Shown one piece after another: positions 1-13,700 of a stretch of DNA of 64,000 bases; the stretch's first letter is position 1, and the number at the start of each line of letters is the position of its first letter. The stretch is taken from positions 293,903 through 357,902 of the forward strand of contig NW_017803391.1 of NCBI RefSeq assembly GCF_001625305.1, given 5' to 3'. This DNA comes from Branchiostoma belcheri (Eukaryota > Chordata > Leptocardii > Amphioxiformes > Branchiostomatidae). Both the position numbers and the translations under genes were made by a program. The notes under the pieces are model-generated. The model searched no databases, was not told where the DNA came from, and saw nothing but the letters and a program-made list of their open reading frames with translations.

Positions 1-1009
1 ACTTTAAATCCTGTTTTCCGAGTTATCGTGCTCGCCATCCGGCAGGGAAGTTAAGTCTCGGTTTCTCCGCGGGAGTGCGTGAGACGCCGTGGGAAATAAT
101 AAGTCATTGTTCCGTCAGACAGGCCTGTGTTTGTGGCTGTGGCCTTGCGTGGGGCAGGTCAAAGTTTGGCAATGTCATTTGGACTGGGGCTCGGCAGTTT
201 GCACTAGGGCCATGGGTGACTGCTAGGGGATAGAGGACACAATAAGGTGCTTTAGCGGAGCTTTCAGGAAATGGGAGTGGGAAGCTGATGCTTTTAGACG
301 TGTAATGTTTACTTGTACAGCAAACATTATTCTCTATCACTGTATATATATATATATTCCTCATACTGCAATATACTGTGGTCTGGTGGGCACAAATTGT
401 TACTTGCAAGTTTCTCTGACCACAAGTCTCAGAATGTTACATAATCAACACAGGTGTATGGTCAAAATGTACCACTGCCAGGAACGATACACTACTGACA
501 ACTTCAGAAAAGAATTTTAAATTCCTGAAGAATTATTGATTTTAATGCCAGATTGTTAATGTGTTAGTAGGTAAAATCCAGTAGATTCATAATTGAAGCA
601 CACATACATTTCAAAGTTAATCTTGTTACAAATGAGTTATAGTGATAACTTTGGGGAAAGATTACTTCATGCTGTTTTATTACAGTAAATGTCTGCACGG
701 TAAGGAACTTTCCACTACTGACATTTCAAAGAGACAGGATTAAGAGGAGTCATGTGAACTACTGTGTCAGAGCCTGGCTCTCAGAAACATCTGTCACCAT
801 TGACTGGCACTTACCAGTGGGGGGAGGCACGTATTTCAACCTTGGTGGGAATAACTCTGACATTAGAGAGGAGGCCAAAGCAAAACAACTGTTTGTTGCA
901 GGGCAGTGACCTGTCACAGTTGTTACCGCTCTGTGTACTTGTATAGGCATGGCCATTCCCATTGAGTAAATGACTTTGAATACTAAATACTTGTATTTAT
1001 TGTGTTATT

Positions 1010-1170
1010 GCCTTTGCCGAGAGGGTTATGTTTTTGATGGCACTTGTGTGTGATTTAGCATGATATTATAAGAAGCTTTGGATGGATTGTCATCAAATTT
1101 GGTAGGTGGGTAGGTCTTGACCTATCAAAGTATGGATTAGATTTTAGACTTTCCTTGATATTGCAGCAGA
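1010..1170 (+). repeat. decayed copy of a common invertebrate interspersed repeat
   Basis: Contains GAGAGGGTTATGTTTTTGAT and, further on, ATCAAATTTGGTAGGTGGG followed by a run of GATTAGATTTTAGACTTTCC. I associate this wording with a widely dispersed repeat of invertebrate genomes. The same style appears around 34109-34150 and 40640-41150. No ends or target duplication are visible. Confidence 0.4.
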
Positions 1171-1582
1171 ACTTTATACAATGTAATTGTGAAAACATGT
1201 ACGATGCTATATTGACAAGGGTTTAGGCAATTTTTTAATCTTTTCTCTATAAAAAATATTATGCCTTTAAAGTTTTTTGTTATGACAAAATGACAATATC
1301 TGCTGTACACAAGATTTTAGCTTTTTCTGCCATCAATGAAAGTAAAAGTCAAGGATTACTTTTACTTTCAGTTTCACAGCTGGCAGATTCAAATGTTAAA
1401 GTTTGAGTTACTTGAGTGAGACATAACATGTGTGTTTGGGAATGTGGTAGGCAGAGATAGTGAGGGCCCAGGGTCAGCTACAGTATTCTGTGTTGTGGTT
1501 ACAACATGACAACATGGTTACATGTGTCCACAGTACACAAACCATGCTCAGGTCTTACAAACAAGTTTAAATGCCACAGTGG

Positions 1583-1850
1583 GAGTCAAAGTCTTTCTCA
1601 CACCAAATGGTGCATAGGGTGGCACCCATCTCTGTATCATTAGCCCTTAGGCCACACAGTGGTGCAAGCACTACAGGAGAGGGCTAGTCCATGGGTAGTA
1701 GGATGTGTGTGTTCACTATCATACTCTTTTCCAAGTGCTGAGTGCTAAGCAGAATGTATTTATGAAGTGTTTGGTATCACTTGACTGGGGATTGAACTCA
1801 CGACCTACCAAATGCATGTCAAGCACTCAACTTATTTGGCACCTGGTGTA
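1583..1850 (-). mobile_element. tRNA-derived SINE-like copy
   Basis: Read on the minus strand, the right end gives a tRNA-like head: an A-box-like segment near 1835-1848 and a B-box-like GAGTTCAATCC near 1790-1800. It is followed by a body that includes CTTAGCACTCAGCACTTGG and ends near 1583 with no clear tail. Such a promoter head with an unrelated body is the SINE pattern. The family is not recognised and the borders are approximate. Confidence 0.5.
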
Positions 1851-2057
1851 TGTACGTTTTTTTCAGTGCAAGTCATTTTTTTTTCATGGGCATCAGTGCA
1901 AGTTGACTCAAACATGTATTCCAGCGGTGGTCAAAAACTGCCTTGCATTACTCAAAGTAGTATCAATGTAGACAGCTGAGAACTTTTTAAATTTTTCAGA
2001 ACATTTTAATTTTTTTTATAAACTGATTAGCAAAGAAACAGCAGTGCATATGTAACT

Positions 2058-2115
2058 TGTCTGGTACAGGTAATTTTGAACGTTACCTGCACCAGTGCAG
2101 ATAGGCAGAAAAAGG
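2058..2115. repeat. small palindromic interspersed repeat, copy 1
   Basis: Core CTGGTACAGGTAA is followed about 10 bases later by its near inverse TTACCTGCACCAG, then TGCAGATAGGCAGAAAAA. The same arrangement, with similar flanks, occurs at 27728-27793 in a DLG5 intron, so it is a dispersed short element rather than chance. Confidence 0.5.
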
Positions 2116-4643
2116 ATTTCCAGCTCTAATCTACTGTACAGGTACATTTGCATATCCCCACAGTGTCACTGCACTTCAGCTATGTCCTTGTCTTTCACCT
2201 TGGTCCCACCTGAGTGATGTTCCAGTGCGTGATATTCGGTAAAAGCCAGGTTTAATTGATTAGGTCAGCTCGGTAGCCTTATCAGCTGGTAGCAGGTGCA
2301 TGGTTGAACGCGCCTTGTCGTCCCACGCAGGACGAGTTTAAACTAGCAGCACTTCTCCTAATGAAAGACGGTAATGCCTGCTTACACCTTGAAGCCTAAG
2401 TATAATCCTCCCAAGATCCTTTTTTTTTTTCAAGCTTGAGGGCTGAAGTTTGTAGTCTCCCGGTAATAGAGACTAATGTTCACTGTGCAGTAAGAAATCT
2501 TTGGTAAGATTAAAACAATAGGCACATCTGATGGGGAAATAGAAAGTTTCAATACTTAAAAAATGTAAGTCTGGCACTTTGCTTTGTAGTTTTGCTTCTA
2601 TCAGTATCAATCTCTTTGCCATAGTATAGATAAGGCTATCGGCTTTGTAAAACATACGGAAAGCAACATTAAAATGCACTGTGTAGTTTCGCTGACTTTT
2701 GTCATGATTGATCTAGATATGATATAACTACCCTATTTGTTATACTTATAATTCATGAGTCGACTGATCTTTACATAGTTGAAAACCCTACATAACGTTA
2801 TCTTAGTTGAAAACCATGATGTTATCAACAACCTTTTCTTTGGTCATATGATCCTACAAGTTTGAAATCAGTTGGCAGCAACATGAAAGACTACTGTTGA
2901 ACTAAAAAGCAGGATGTTATCATGGATGAAAAGATAGGAGATCTGGATGTTTCCTACAGATAAAGAAACTGACTTTTTTTAGTGGAAATTTACAGCTCAG
3001 AAACGGTCCCTAGCCTTAAAAAGATCAGAATTAAGGAGCATTTGAATGACTTCATGCTCATTTATCTCACCACTTGCCAATTTTGCTGTCAATTGTACGG
3101 TTAGCAGGGAGAGAGCATTTGTTATTCCCTCACCGCTGCATTTGGTATGCAAATGAGTCTTGGGACTGATGTGGGATTTACAGGAAATCCTGCGCCTAAC
3201 TCACCATTTGGTGGGCAGAAAGTAGGCTACAAATATACTGTGGGTTAGAATGAAAATGTTGTGTTTTGCTAGAATTTTTGTGGTCGAATGTTTTGGTAGA
3301 TCAAAAGGTTTTGCTGTAGTAGTTTTGTTTTCAGAATTAGCCTCATATCAGCTCTTTATTACACCTACCTAATTATGCATGCCTGTTGCTTATGATGATA
3401 GATGATGGAGCGGAACATTACATTCTCTGATTTCAGGATTTTTCTGACATTTTCTCCCCTCCGGGACGTAGCGCTGAGTCAGTGAGCTGTGGTTGAAATT
3501 TCCAGAAGCGTCTGTGCTTATTGTCTAACATTCGTTTTCATTCCGTATAGAACATAAAATCTGGCTTTATTTGATGCATAAATCACCCTCACCCCCATGA
3601 CTTACCGCTGCTTTTTACTAATAGATTGCCTCAGGAGTAAAGGGCAACTGTGATATATTCAGTTTGTCCTTGATCTGATGGCTGTGTGAGTATTTTGAAT
3701 ATATCGATCAGTCGGGGCTATGAAATCCATTGAACGTACTGATGAAACGACGACGCAGGCGTCTCTGTTTCTCTACGGGTTTGTTTTGGGTGTAAGTCGC
3801 ACATGTGACACGTCTGCATACGGAGCAGCATAATGTGTGCGTGGTGGTCACCGTCGGGTGTCGGACCAGCAGTGTGGCTACATCATTGCGAAGGATGGGA
3901 AATCTAACACACGGGATTAGTGATGTGCCAGCATAATGTGATTCTAGTCGATTGGACACCGGGCAAGGTTGGAATGGGGCAGTTGAGAAATAACACGGGA
4001 CGTGTGGAGATAGAGAGATGCTTTTAAAGGCCTCGTGTGCTCGGGATAAAGACACCACGTGATTGGCACTCTGTGTCGGAAGAGGAGTAAGGATGGCCGG
4101 TTGCTTTCTGACAGGTTTGTTCTTAAGCTAGAGAGATCTGTTGTCTTAGCCTGGAGATTGATTGTAACCAAGTTCAGAATGGGGTAGCCGTGATGGTATT
4201 TAGATTTGAAGTATGGCGTGTAGCTCAGCTGGAAGTGGCGGCCGTGCGTTAAAGTGATGTAGTGTGATGGCCATGGCTGTTATAGCCGCTCGCGGAGAGG
4301 GTTAACAGAAGGGGGAAATGTCCTCGACAGTGCGGGCGGACGCTCCCGGCTGGCATCTAATCTGTCAATGTGATGTTCATGTTCATGTTTATCTGAATAT
4401 GATGTTCTTCTTATCATCCCATGGTCATTTTGGTGTCCCGTGCGGTTTTGATTATTTCATGTTTCAATTTGTGTTGAGTGTTATACTCCGTAAATGAGTC
4501 AAGACAGTGTGATCAATGCCATTGAATGCCTTAAAAAATGGCATTTTTTGGATAGATAGCATGGATAGATTTTTGTGTAATGAAGCGATAGTTAATGAAT
4601 GAAATAATCAATGCTAAACATGGTGTATTTCTTCTTATTACAG

Positions 4644-4715
4644 GTTCCTCTCAGTCAAATGTGTCCACCTGCACGGAGACAGATTCTGAGGCAGAGGATT
4701 CGTCAAAACAACTGG
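4644..4715 (+). CDS. DLG5: DLG5 exon: serine-rich segment before the coiled coil
   Basis: A 72-base exon bounded by TTACAG and GTACGT. It starts with the last two bases of a codon and ends with the first base of a glycine codon completed by the next exon. It encodes a serine/acidic stretch (SSQSNVSTCTETDSEAEDSS) that matches the serine-rich segment following the N-terminal domain in vertebrate DLG5. The phase joins cleanly to 8886, which is the main reason for accepting such a short exon. The upstream partner exon is outside the window or unrecognised. Confidence 0.8.
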
Positions 4716-7700
4716 GTACGTAGGACACAGTTTTTCTATCTTAACGTACTTACTATCGTTTTGCGCTGTATCCAGTTTTATGGTGCTGCGAAGGAAGGAA
4801 GTGTGCGGCACATAATTCTGGATGATAAAGTCACCCCGGGGATGGAATAGGAGCTGTAGCAAGCAACTTGAAATCCTTGTGGAAAGGTTGAAATTTATCG
4901 CTGGCAAATTTATTGCTGCTACACAGGGAATTGCATGAAAGGCGAATCTATCTAGAAACCATTTTTTATGCTGAAAATTTGTTATTTTTATGTTATTTGC
5001 AGCAAATTTTGAGAGCCTTTTGTTGATGATATTGAAGCAAATTTTAGCATCTTTCATCATTGATATTAACCAAAAATCAAGAATAGATGAAAATATTGCA
5101 CTTGGTTTTCTTTTGTACATTATGGATGCATGTTTGGTCCCTGAAAGGAAATCCTTTACGTTATCCCTGCCAATTTTTGAAAACAAGTATGCTGGCTATT
5201 GATTGGTCCATGACCTTGTGTTAATCATCCTGCAAACACTGGTGTTGCAAACATTGACTTTGAGGGACAGTGTGACCTTGGTTGGCGAGAGTATGGTGGA
5301 CGTGGTTGATATGAGATCACTGACCCGAGTTAAGGGTGATTTTTCCGTGGAAATAGATCTTCATCAAGGCCATTGATCTCCTCGTTTTCTGCCTGAGGAA
5401 CTGGACCATTAAGGTCGGGCCTTCAAGAACATTCCGTCTTCCGCAGCGTCCTCTCGCAAGGGTCGTAATCGCGAAGACATCGCCGACATTTAACTGATTT
5501 AAGACGAGAAGCAATTTGGGAGGTTGTAACAGCCGGATTTGTTGTGGTGCCCCTGGTCGGTCCGTGATGAAATTTTTATGAACTGGTTGACCACGTTGTA
5601 CTGGGGCAAATCCCCGGGATTGTAACAGGAAAATTGGTTTCTGTCTGCTGACACCCCTATTGGATTGGAGTCCTGTATTGGGTGTTGTACTAACGCCGGA
5701 TTCATTGTGACTGAGTCGGTTTTGATTAGCTATTCTGTCTGATTAATGTACACTGGAAGCTTGTCTGATGCAGCTTTGCTGCCTTTACTAGATGGGTGTA
5801 AAGCTATTGTGACATTACACCAACGGCGTGCCCATAAAAGGCACTTTGCCGAAGCGTACGTGATATCTATATTTCTGTTACAAATATCCTGCGGAGGCAG
5901 AACCATCCCACAGGTTTGAAAATCGTGCCGGCGCATCCCGTCACAGAAAGGGTAATTTGCCCCCAGGCAGCTTGAACATGGCTCGTTACAAACCCATTGT
6001 TATTCCCCGACACAAAATTACAGTATTAGTCTCTTGATTTGATGTTGATCTGAAGCGACTTTTGATCAGGAGTGGATGCTGTCAGCCGTGGCGCGTAAGT
6101 TGTACCACACCCATTCTCTCAGCACCAGTAATGTTCTCTTGTCAAACTGTGTTATGGTTCAGTTGTATCTGCATTTTCAGAGACATTGTTCAGTCACTCT
6201 TTGCCGCAACATTGTTATGCCCTGTTGGGAAATATATTGTGTGCCGATAACGATTTGTTAACAAGTCTTATGACAAGTTTCAGTTTGGCTCAGCACAAAT
6301 TTGTAATTACAGCGTGCTGTTGCCTCAGGCAATATGCACAGCTTGCTGATGATATACTGTCTGTGTTTGAAAAATACTGGTAAATGTAAATAGAGTACAT
6401 GTTTCATTTATGAACACACACATACACACACACACAAAGATAAACACACACACAAACACGCATATAAACTTATGTTATGCATGATGATATGTGGAAGCCA
6501 TTTTGACACAGTCTGTTTTTAATTGTCCCCACAAAAGACTGTATCCATAGAAAAATTAGTTTGTTATTGTCTGACACTGACCTCTTCTGTTATGATCTCA
6601 AGGAAAATGGCCAGCAGGACGATTTGAGTATCTCATGAATAAATAAAGGCTAAAGAGACAAAAAATGGAATTTACACCGTCTTAGTTTGGTTCATTTATA
6701 CTAGAATAATCGGATACTTACTAATCATGTTTTGAAACATTTAAAAGGGAGTTACTTTTTTACCTCATATGCCATTTGTTGCTAGTCCTGAAGAATGTTT
6801 AATGGCAAATTTTTATGTGAGGTGAATCAACTCCTGTACACCCACAGGACCAGTGTAATAGCCCACTATCTCATGTTTTCATTGTATAAAAGTAATCAGC
6901 AAAAAGGTGCTGCTTTTTTCTATTAAAACCTTATCAGGCCTGTGCATGCACAAATGGCTTGCAGTGTCTATGGAAAAGTGATTATGATAATCGCACTATC
7001 AAACTAACACTTTCATTTTCCTGCCATGAAATTACTTGGACATGGAAGGTTGGTAACGTACGCCCCAAATGCAGTAAAAAGACAAAAAAGGGTATGCAAA
7101 TTCCGAGTGTGCGGCAGGTTTAGGAGAGATAGTGTATCAGGAAGGCCGGTGTAATCCCTATCAAAGTGCAGAGGGCTGTTGGCACGCCTGATAAATAATG
7201 ATGGTAACCTAGAGCCATCAGCTGCTGGCCTGTAGGCTGTGATATGAATAGATCCTGATGATAAGAAGGCTTCTATGAATATCCAGGGTGTCTGTGTGAT
7301 CGTCAAAGCCTATTGTGCATGCTTCGTATCTCCCGTCCACCCTGTCACTTGGCTTTAGCACTATAATGAAACAGGCTGCAATATATGTGCACCGTGTGAA
7401 AGGTAGGGCCCCAGACTCTTAATGCTAGCATTCCACTACATGTTGTTGGTATGAATATTTATGGAGTGCAACAGAATACTAGAGTGGTGATCAACTTGTG
7501 TTAGTACCAATGGAAGGTGTGATTTGGAATAATTTTATCTGAAAGCTTGTAAAGCTCAGTGTATGTCCATGAGCGAAGTCGTAATGTTGTGAAATATAGC
7601 TTCAATGTTCTGCAAATAGTCAAAGCTTGCACAGTGTGAACAGGTGAACAAAACACAGGACATGGTCATTAGATTAGATGACTAGGAGATCTATTCGACC

Positions 7701-10700
7701 CTCTGAAATGCTATTTCCTGCATTTTTAGGGGCAAATTTTGCTGGTAGACTAAGCCCAGTTTAATGACCTCACTTTCCATATCTTTACGCACCAATTTTC
7801 GTTTGTCAAAGATGATTGATTGGGCAAAATTATGAGCAGTAACACCATGAGCAGTAAAATTCCATCAAATGACGGAAAGACGAATGCTGCTAAAGATGTG
7901 TGTTCCAAGAAATTTTATCAGGAACCTAATTATAAGGAGCTGTTCATAAAGCCAGGATATGTATGTATGTATGTACATATATGTAGTATACACAATGTAT
8001 GCAATACTAAAAAATGAACACAAGGAGGCGCTGCTGACCATTTTAACCTTAAGCGTGCAAAGCTACATTTGGTCGACAATCCCCTTCTACACATTAGCTT
8101 GTCAATCAGCTCATTTGTGAGACCTTAAGTGACTGAAGGGGTGGATTTAAATTAGATCTTATATTACCCATGGGGAAAATCAGCACTTTGACGGATAGCT
8201 GGGCAGTGTGATCTGTGAGTCATTATCTGCTCTGACAGTGTGTACCGGTATGGTAAACATGGTGACCCCAGGGTTAAAATGGTATCACACAAGTTGTACT
8301 GGTAATTTCGTACTTGGCAACTTTGTGAAAAGTTATTCATACCTGCTAAGACGTAAAACCCGATAAGAATAATGAATTCAAAGTACAATGATTGAATAGA
8401 TATACTGTAATGAGTTGCATTAACAAGTAATCTGGAAAAGTCTTGAATACTGTTTTCAGGTATATCACTACTGTAGTGTAGTCCTCCTCCCTACCATTTC
8501 CCTCATACCAGACTCTACCTGCATTGTGCTGTATTGATTTTGTCTGGGAGTTGGCTGCTTAATGGGCACTGCCACACATCAGGGTCTCCTCAACACCCAT
8601 AAATCAATGAGGAGTTTTTGCCACTTGATGTGGTGTAGTGGCAGAGCCATGATTACTTACCAGGGAGGTGCCTTTTGTGAAAAAATGGCATCCTGCAGAC
8701 CAACCTAGATGGGTTATAGATTTTGCAAACTTAAAACATGAAAATGACAGCTTATCCATATAGTACCCATGCTCAATCCGTATGTTTTCTGTCAGAAAAT
8801 AGTTCTGGTGTCAGGCACTTGGATATTTACATAGAGAGTATATTATTATGAGAGATGCTGACTGTTTTATCATAATTCCCTGTAGGTCGTGGCGGAAGAT
8901 ACCAACCTGTGATGTCGGGGGGGTCCAAGGGGCCCAAGCACACCGCCATGGGGAGCCACCCCTCCCAGAGCGATGAGCTGACCCTGCTCAGCCTGCAGCT
9001 TCAGAAGATGCAGAGTGAGCGGGACAACCTCCGCAGGAAGATCAAAGTCTACGAGAGCGGCTCCAAACCGCTGAGCAGTCATGACTACGAGCGGATCAAT
9101 GCGCAGTGCTCTGAGGCCATGGCCGAGCTGGATTCCCTGAAACGACAGCATGTGAACACGGTGGAGAGGTGTGACCAGGCCATCAAGGAGGCAGACTATC
9201 ACAGGAACCTGGAGAACAAGCTCATGCACGAACAGACCGAGCTAAGACACGAGATGGAGGTTCTCAAACAGCACGAGATGGAAGCCGTCTCTGACAGGAA
9301 CCGCTACCTTCAGGAACTGAACGAGCTGAAGCGAATCCGAGAGGAAGAACAACAGGAGATGGAGGACTTGCGCAATCAGCAGAGGCAGGTCATACGGGAA
9401 AGTGGGTCATCAGAAATCCTGAACCAAATGTACGACACCGCCGTGAACAAACTGGACGATTTAAGGAAGGACTACGACACATTGAGGAGACGCTATGCAG
9501 ACCTGATGGCTAAGTACAGCACCTCCATCAGTCGTCTTGAAAAGGCCGAGGAGGACAATCGCAGGCTAAAGGCAGAGAAAGAAGCATTCCAGGACGAGAG
9601 GAACGCGGCCATTAACGAGAGAAACTGCCTCAAACAGCAATGTACGGCGGCCATCCGCGGCTACGACAAGGCTCTACGGGAACGAGACCAGGCTCTGGAG
9701 GCAAACAAGCAGCTTCAGCAGCAGCTGGACGAGGCTAAGAACGAGGTGAGTCAGGCCATGACCATGAGGCTGAACGTGACGAAAGACCTGGCCAGGGTGA
9801 CCGAGGAGCGAAACGCAGCCGTGCAGGAATACCAGCTGGTGATGAGTGAGAGAGACACGGTGCACAGGGAGATAGAGCAGCTCCAGGAGAAGCTGAACCA
9901 CAAAGACAAGATGTTGAAGGAAACAAGCCAGAACAAGAGAGCCACCCTTGACGAGATCGAGAGCTTGAGACGGGATGTGGATAACGCACATCACGAGCGA
10001 GACCAAGCGGTGAGGGAGAGAAGCGATCTACTCGATCGCTGTTACAGCGAAGCCTTCAACAAAGAGAAAACCCAGAAGGAGCTAGACGAGGCCAGGAACC
10101 GTTTTGAGATGATGAAACAGGAGAGGGACATCGCCCGCCAGGAGCGATCAGAAGCCCTCGACCACAGGGACCAGATTCTGTTGGAGTTCCACGAGGCTCA
10201 GCAGAAAAAGGAAGCCGTCTCCACCGAGTGTGATCAAGTCAGCAAGGAGTTAGAACTGATGAAGAAGAGGGTCGAAGCACTCGAAAGCGACCTTCGAGAA
10301 TCTCTAAGTGAGGCCGAAATCGCCAAGCGGAGAAGAGACTGGGCCTTCCAGGAAAGAGACAAGATTGTTTCGGAGAGGGAGAGCATTCGGACTCTGTGTG
10401 ACAAACTAAGACGGGAGAGAGACCGGGCTGTCAGTGACCTTGCAGAGGCCATGAGGGACTCGGACGAATACAAAAAACAACGCAATGATACCGTTCGAGA
10501 GGTCAAGGAACTGAGGTATTGTCTCACCTGTCAACTCCTCTCTAAGGAGATATAATATCTGTGATTCTTTGCAATTGCCAACATTACATGTAATAAGAGA
10601 GCTTTCTTGTTGTCCAGTCACAACACTCAAAAAAAAATCATAGAAGCAGAAACTAATTTAGAAGGACATGGATTTCTCTCAGAGATATTTTCATGCTGGA

Positions 10701-13700
10701 AAAGATTTAACAATCTCATGATAAAGTAGCTTTTTGGTATCAAATTTGTATTGGTTCTAAGGTTAGGCAGTAGGGAGAAGGTTAAGTAAATCCGTGCATT
10801 GATTTCTCTGTTTGTGCTACCCCTCCCAGGGAGCGGCTGGAGAGTATGCTGGAGAAGGAGGCTCGCATGAAGCAGCTGATGGCTCATCACAGCAGGGACT
10901 CCGCTATCGACGCAGACAGCCAGGAGTGGGAGATGGAGACTGTGGAGTTCAAGAGAGACAGGGTAGGTTTAGAATTCTACTGATCCAATTAACACCAGGG
11001 GTTAAGTCATGTGCCTAGAGTTTTCAATAAGTAACCTCAAAGGTATAATTTTGTAAAATTCTTTTGAGTAGCATCTCAGTGAACTTCTGGCATTTTGATG
11101 ATGGATAGGTAGGGTGTTGTAAATGTGTTTGAAAAAAAAAGAATTCTGTCCATATTTGGTCTTGTTACTGGATACATTTTTGGTACTGCACCCCTCTTGC
11201 TGTTAGCATGCTACCACACTGGTCAAAGTGCACCCATGTTTACAAAGCAGGCTGTAGGTTTGTAGTAGCTTTTTTAATAGAATTTATTGAGAACTGGATG
11301 AAAGGTGCAATTTTGTAACTAGAAACAGAGTATTTATTATGTATAGCTTTTAAAACAGAGGAGTAACTCTAATTGAGTTGTTCACTATTCACACTGCGCA
11401 GTCATTGGTACATCCTTTATGAGTTATGGGGCAGTGCCGGAGTCGCGCGGCGAGGCCGAGTCCCACTATATGAATTATAGGATAACGGGGTGGGTGGGGG
11501 GGCAGCGAAAAACTTTCCCAAACAAGAAGGGCTAAACCCTTCCCCACCCACTCCCTGGGACTGACCTAACACCACGCTCCTTCGGCGTTGCGGATGCTTC
11601 CAATGATCGCAATGGTGATTAGCCTGGCTGGCATTCATATTTAAAGGGGTAATGACGTCATGCAGGATTTAACCAATCACAGCGCAGTGTAAATAGTTCA
11701 CTATTCACACTGCGCAGTCATTGGTACATCCTTTATGAGTTATGGGGCAGTGCCTGCGTCGCGACGTCCCAGCCTGGTTACCCTTACTATAAGTCTTAAT
11801 ATAGTACTAGTAACTTTCCCTTCTCTTCACTTCTCTTCTTATAACCATCCCCATACTCATCCCCATACTCATCCCATTCTCATCCATTTCTCATCCCAAT
11901 CTTATCTATACCTCCCAAAGCCTAAACTTACATCTCTTCTTCTTGGAAGAGCACACCCAACTGAGCTGGCTTTATCTAATAATTTATCTTTACAGCCACC
12001 CCTACACGATTTTTTTTATGCAAACAAATTGCATTTACAACACAAGTTACAGTGTACAACTGTAAAGTGTCTTTCATTTAAACTCGTGTTGGCCTAATCC
12101 TCCGGAATCCTATTTTGTAACATGAAACCGGTTTTAGACCCCGGAGCTCGTTATTTTCCCCATCCACTGCTACCCACACTCTCCTGACTAATGTGAATCG
12201 AGCTTCTGGCTTAGGGTGGGTTTACGCTTATCTTTCTCTGAATAAATCCCTAGTAGAGCAAAATTCAAAAATCACCGGAGGTCCACTAGCCAGTTGGATT
12301 AGTCCAACTCTCATCTCATCTCTTTCTCATTAACCTCTCAATTGTCAACGAGGTAAAATCTCATCGCCTCGAATTCCTGTACAGAGGCAAACGCAACCTT
12401 CCGATGAGTAGATCTGTTTCATTAAACGGGTGTTCATCGACAATCATAAAGTGCGAAACACAACAGGTAGCCTAACCATCACTGAGTGCCCAAACTTAGA
12501 AAGAGACCAAAAGGGCACCCATACGACAACTCGACACTCACTACCTGTGACGCAACACATGTATCAACACCCGTCATGTGTGCATCCGTCTATCTGCGAC
12601 CGAGCACCCACGTGTGGAACGTCCCAAGGAGACAGTCACGCGCGACAACTTAGACAATCACTTAACCGTGATGCCACGAGTGCCTGCACGTGGAATGTGC
12701 TAAGAAACACAATAAAACCACCTACGATCACTTTACATGCGCTGCATAAGACATCAGCGCCCGCCCTCTTTGGATCCGTCCGACTGTCTGCCACTGAGTT
12801 TCTGCACATTCATGTATTAAAGAGACACTCACATGACAAAATACCGACGATCACTTAACATGGGACGCAACAAAAACATCAGCGCTCGTCTGTACGTGGA
12901 AAGTACCACCAAGACACTCACATGACAATACCGACGATCACCTTACATGCGACGCAAGAAAACATGTGAGCTCGCCATGTCTAGATCCGCCCGACTGTCT
13001 GCCACTGAGTGTCTGGACACTTAATGTATCAGAGAAACACTCACATGACAATACCGACGATCAATTTGCATGCGACGCAAGAAAACATAAGAGCTCGCCA
13101 TGTCTAGATCCGTCCGACTGTCTGCCACTGGGTACCTACACGTAGACTGCGCATACTAGACACTCACATGACAACATCGACGATTACGAACTTTACATGC
13201 GACGGAACAACACATCAGTGCTCGCCATGTTTGGATCCGTCCGACTACATGTCACTGAGTGTCTGCACATGCAACTTGCATAAGAGACACTCACATGACA
13301 ACATCGACGATCAATTTACTAGCGACGCAACAACACATCAGCGCTTGCCATGTTAAAATCCGTCCGACTGCTTGTCACTGAGTGTCTGCACATGCAACTT
13401 GCATAAGAGACACTCACATGACAACATCGACGATCAATTTACACGCGACGCAACAACATATTAGCGCTCGCCATGTTGAGATCCGTCCGACTGCTTGCCA
13501 CTGAGTGTCTGCACATGCAACTTGCATAAGAGACACTCACATGACAACATCGACGATCAAATTAGATCCGTCCGACTGCTTGCCATTGAGTGCCTGCACG
13601 TGGAATGTGCATAAGAGACACTCACATGGCAACATCGACGATCAATTTACACGCGACGCAGCAACATATTAGCGCTCGCCATGTTTAGATCCGTCCGACT

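Larger units (their letters stand above)
1..4643. other. upstream intron or 5' flank of DLG5, no exon recognised
   Basis: No open frame here resembles the CARD-like N-terminus expected for DLG5, so the first coding exon(s) probably lie upstream of the window. The first in-window DLG5 exon enters in the middle of a codon, so this stretch should be, at least in part, intron. It contains a SINE-like copy on the minus strand (about 1583-1850), a decayed repeat of a common invertebrate type (about 1010-1170) and a small palindromic repeat (2058-2115). Otherwise I see only AT-rich unique-looking sequence. Whether any 5' UTR exon lies here cannot be told from sequence alone. Confidence 0.5.

Noticed and set aside
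1-4643. DLG5 N-terminal CARD-like exon
   Set aside because: Searched by reading the frames; nothing resembling it was found, so it was not annotated.
8909-8911. ATG at the start of the coiled-coil exon as the DLG5 start codon
   Set aside because: The frame is open to a good acceptor and continues in phase from exon 4644-4715, whose serine-rich content matches DLG5.
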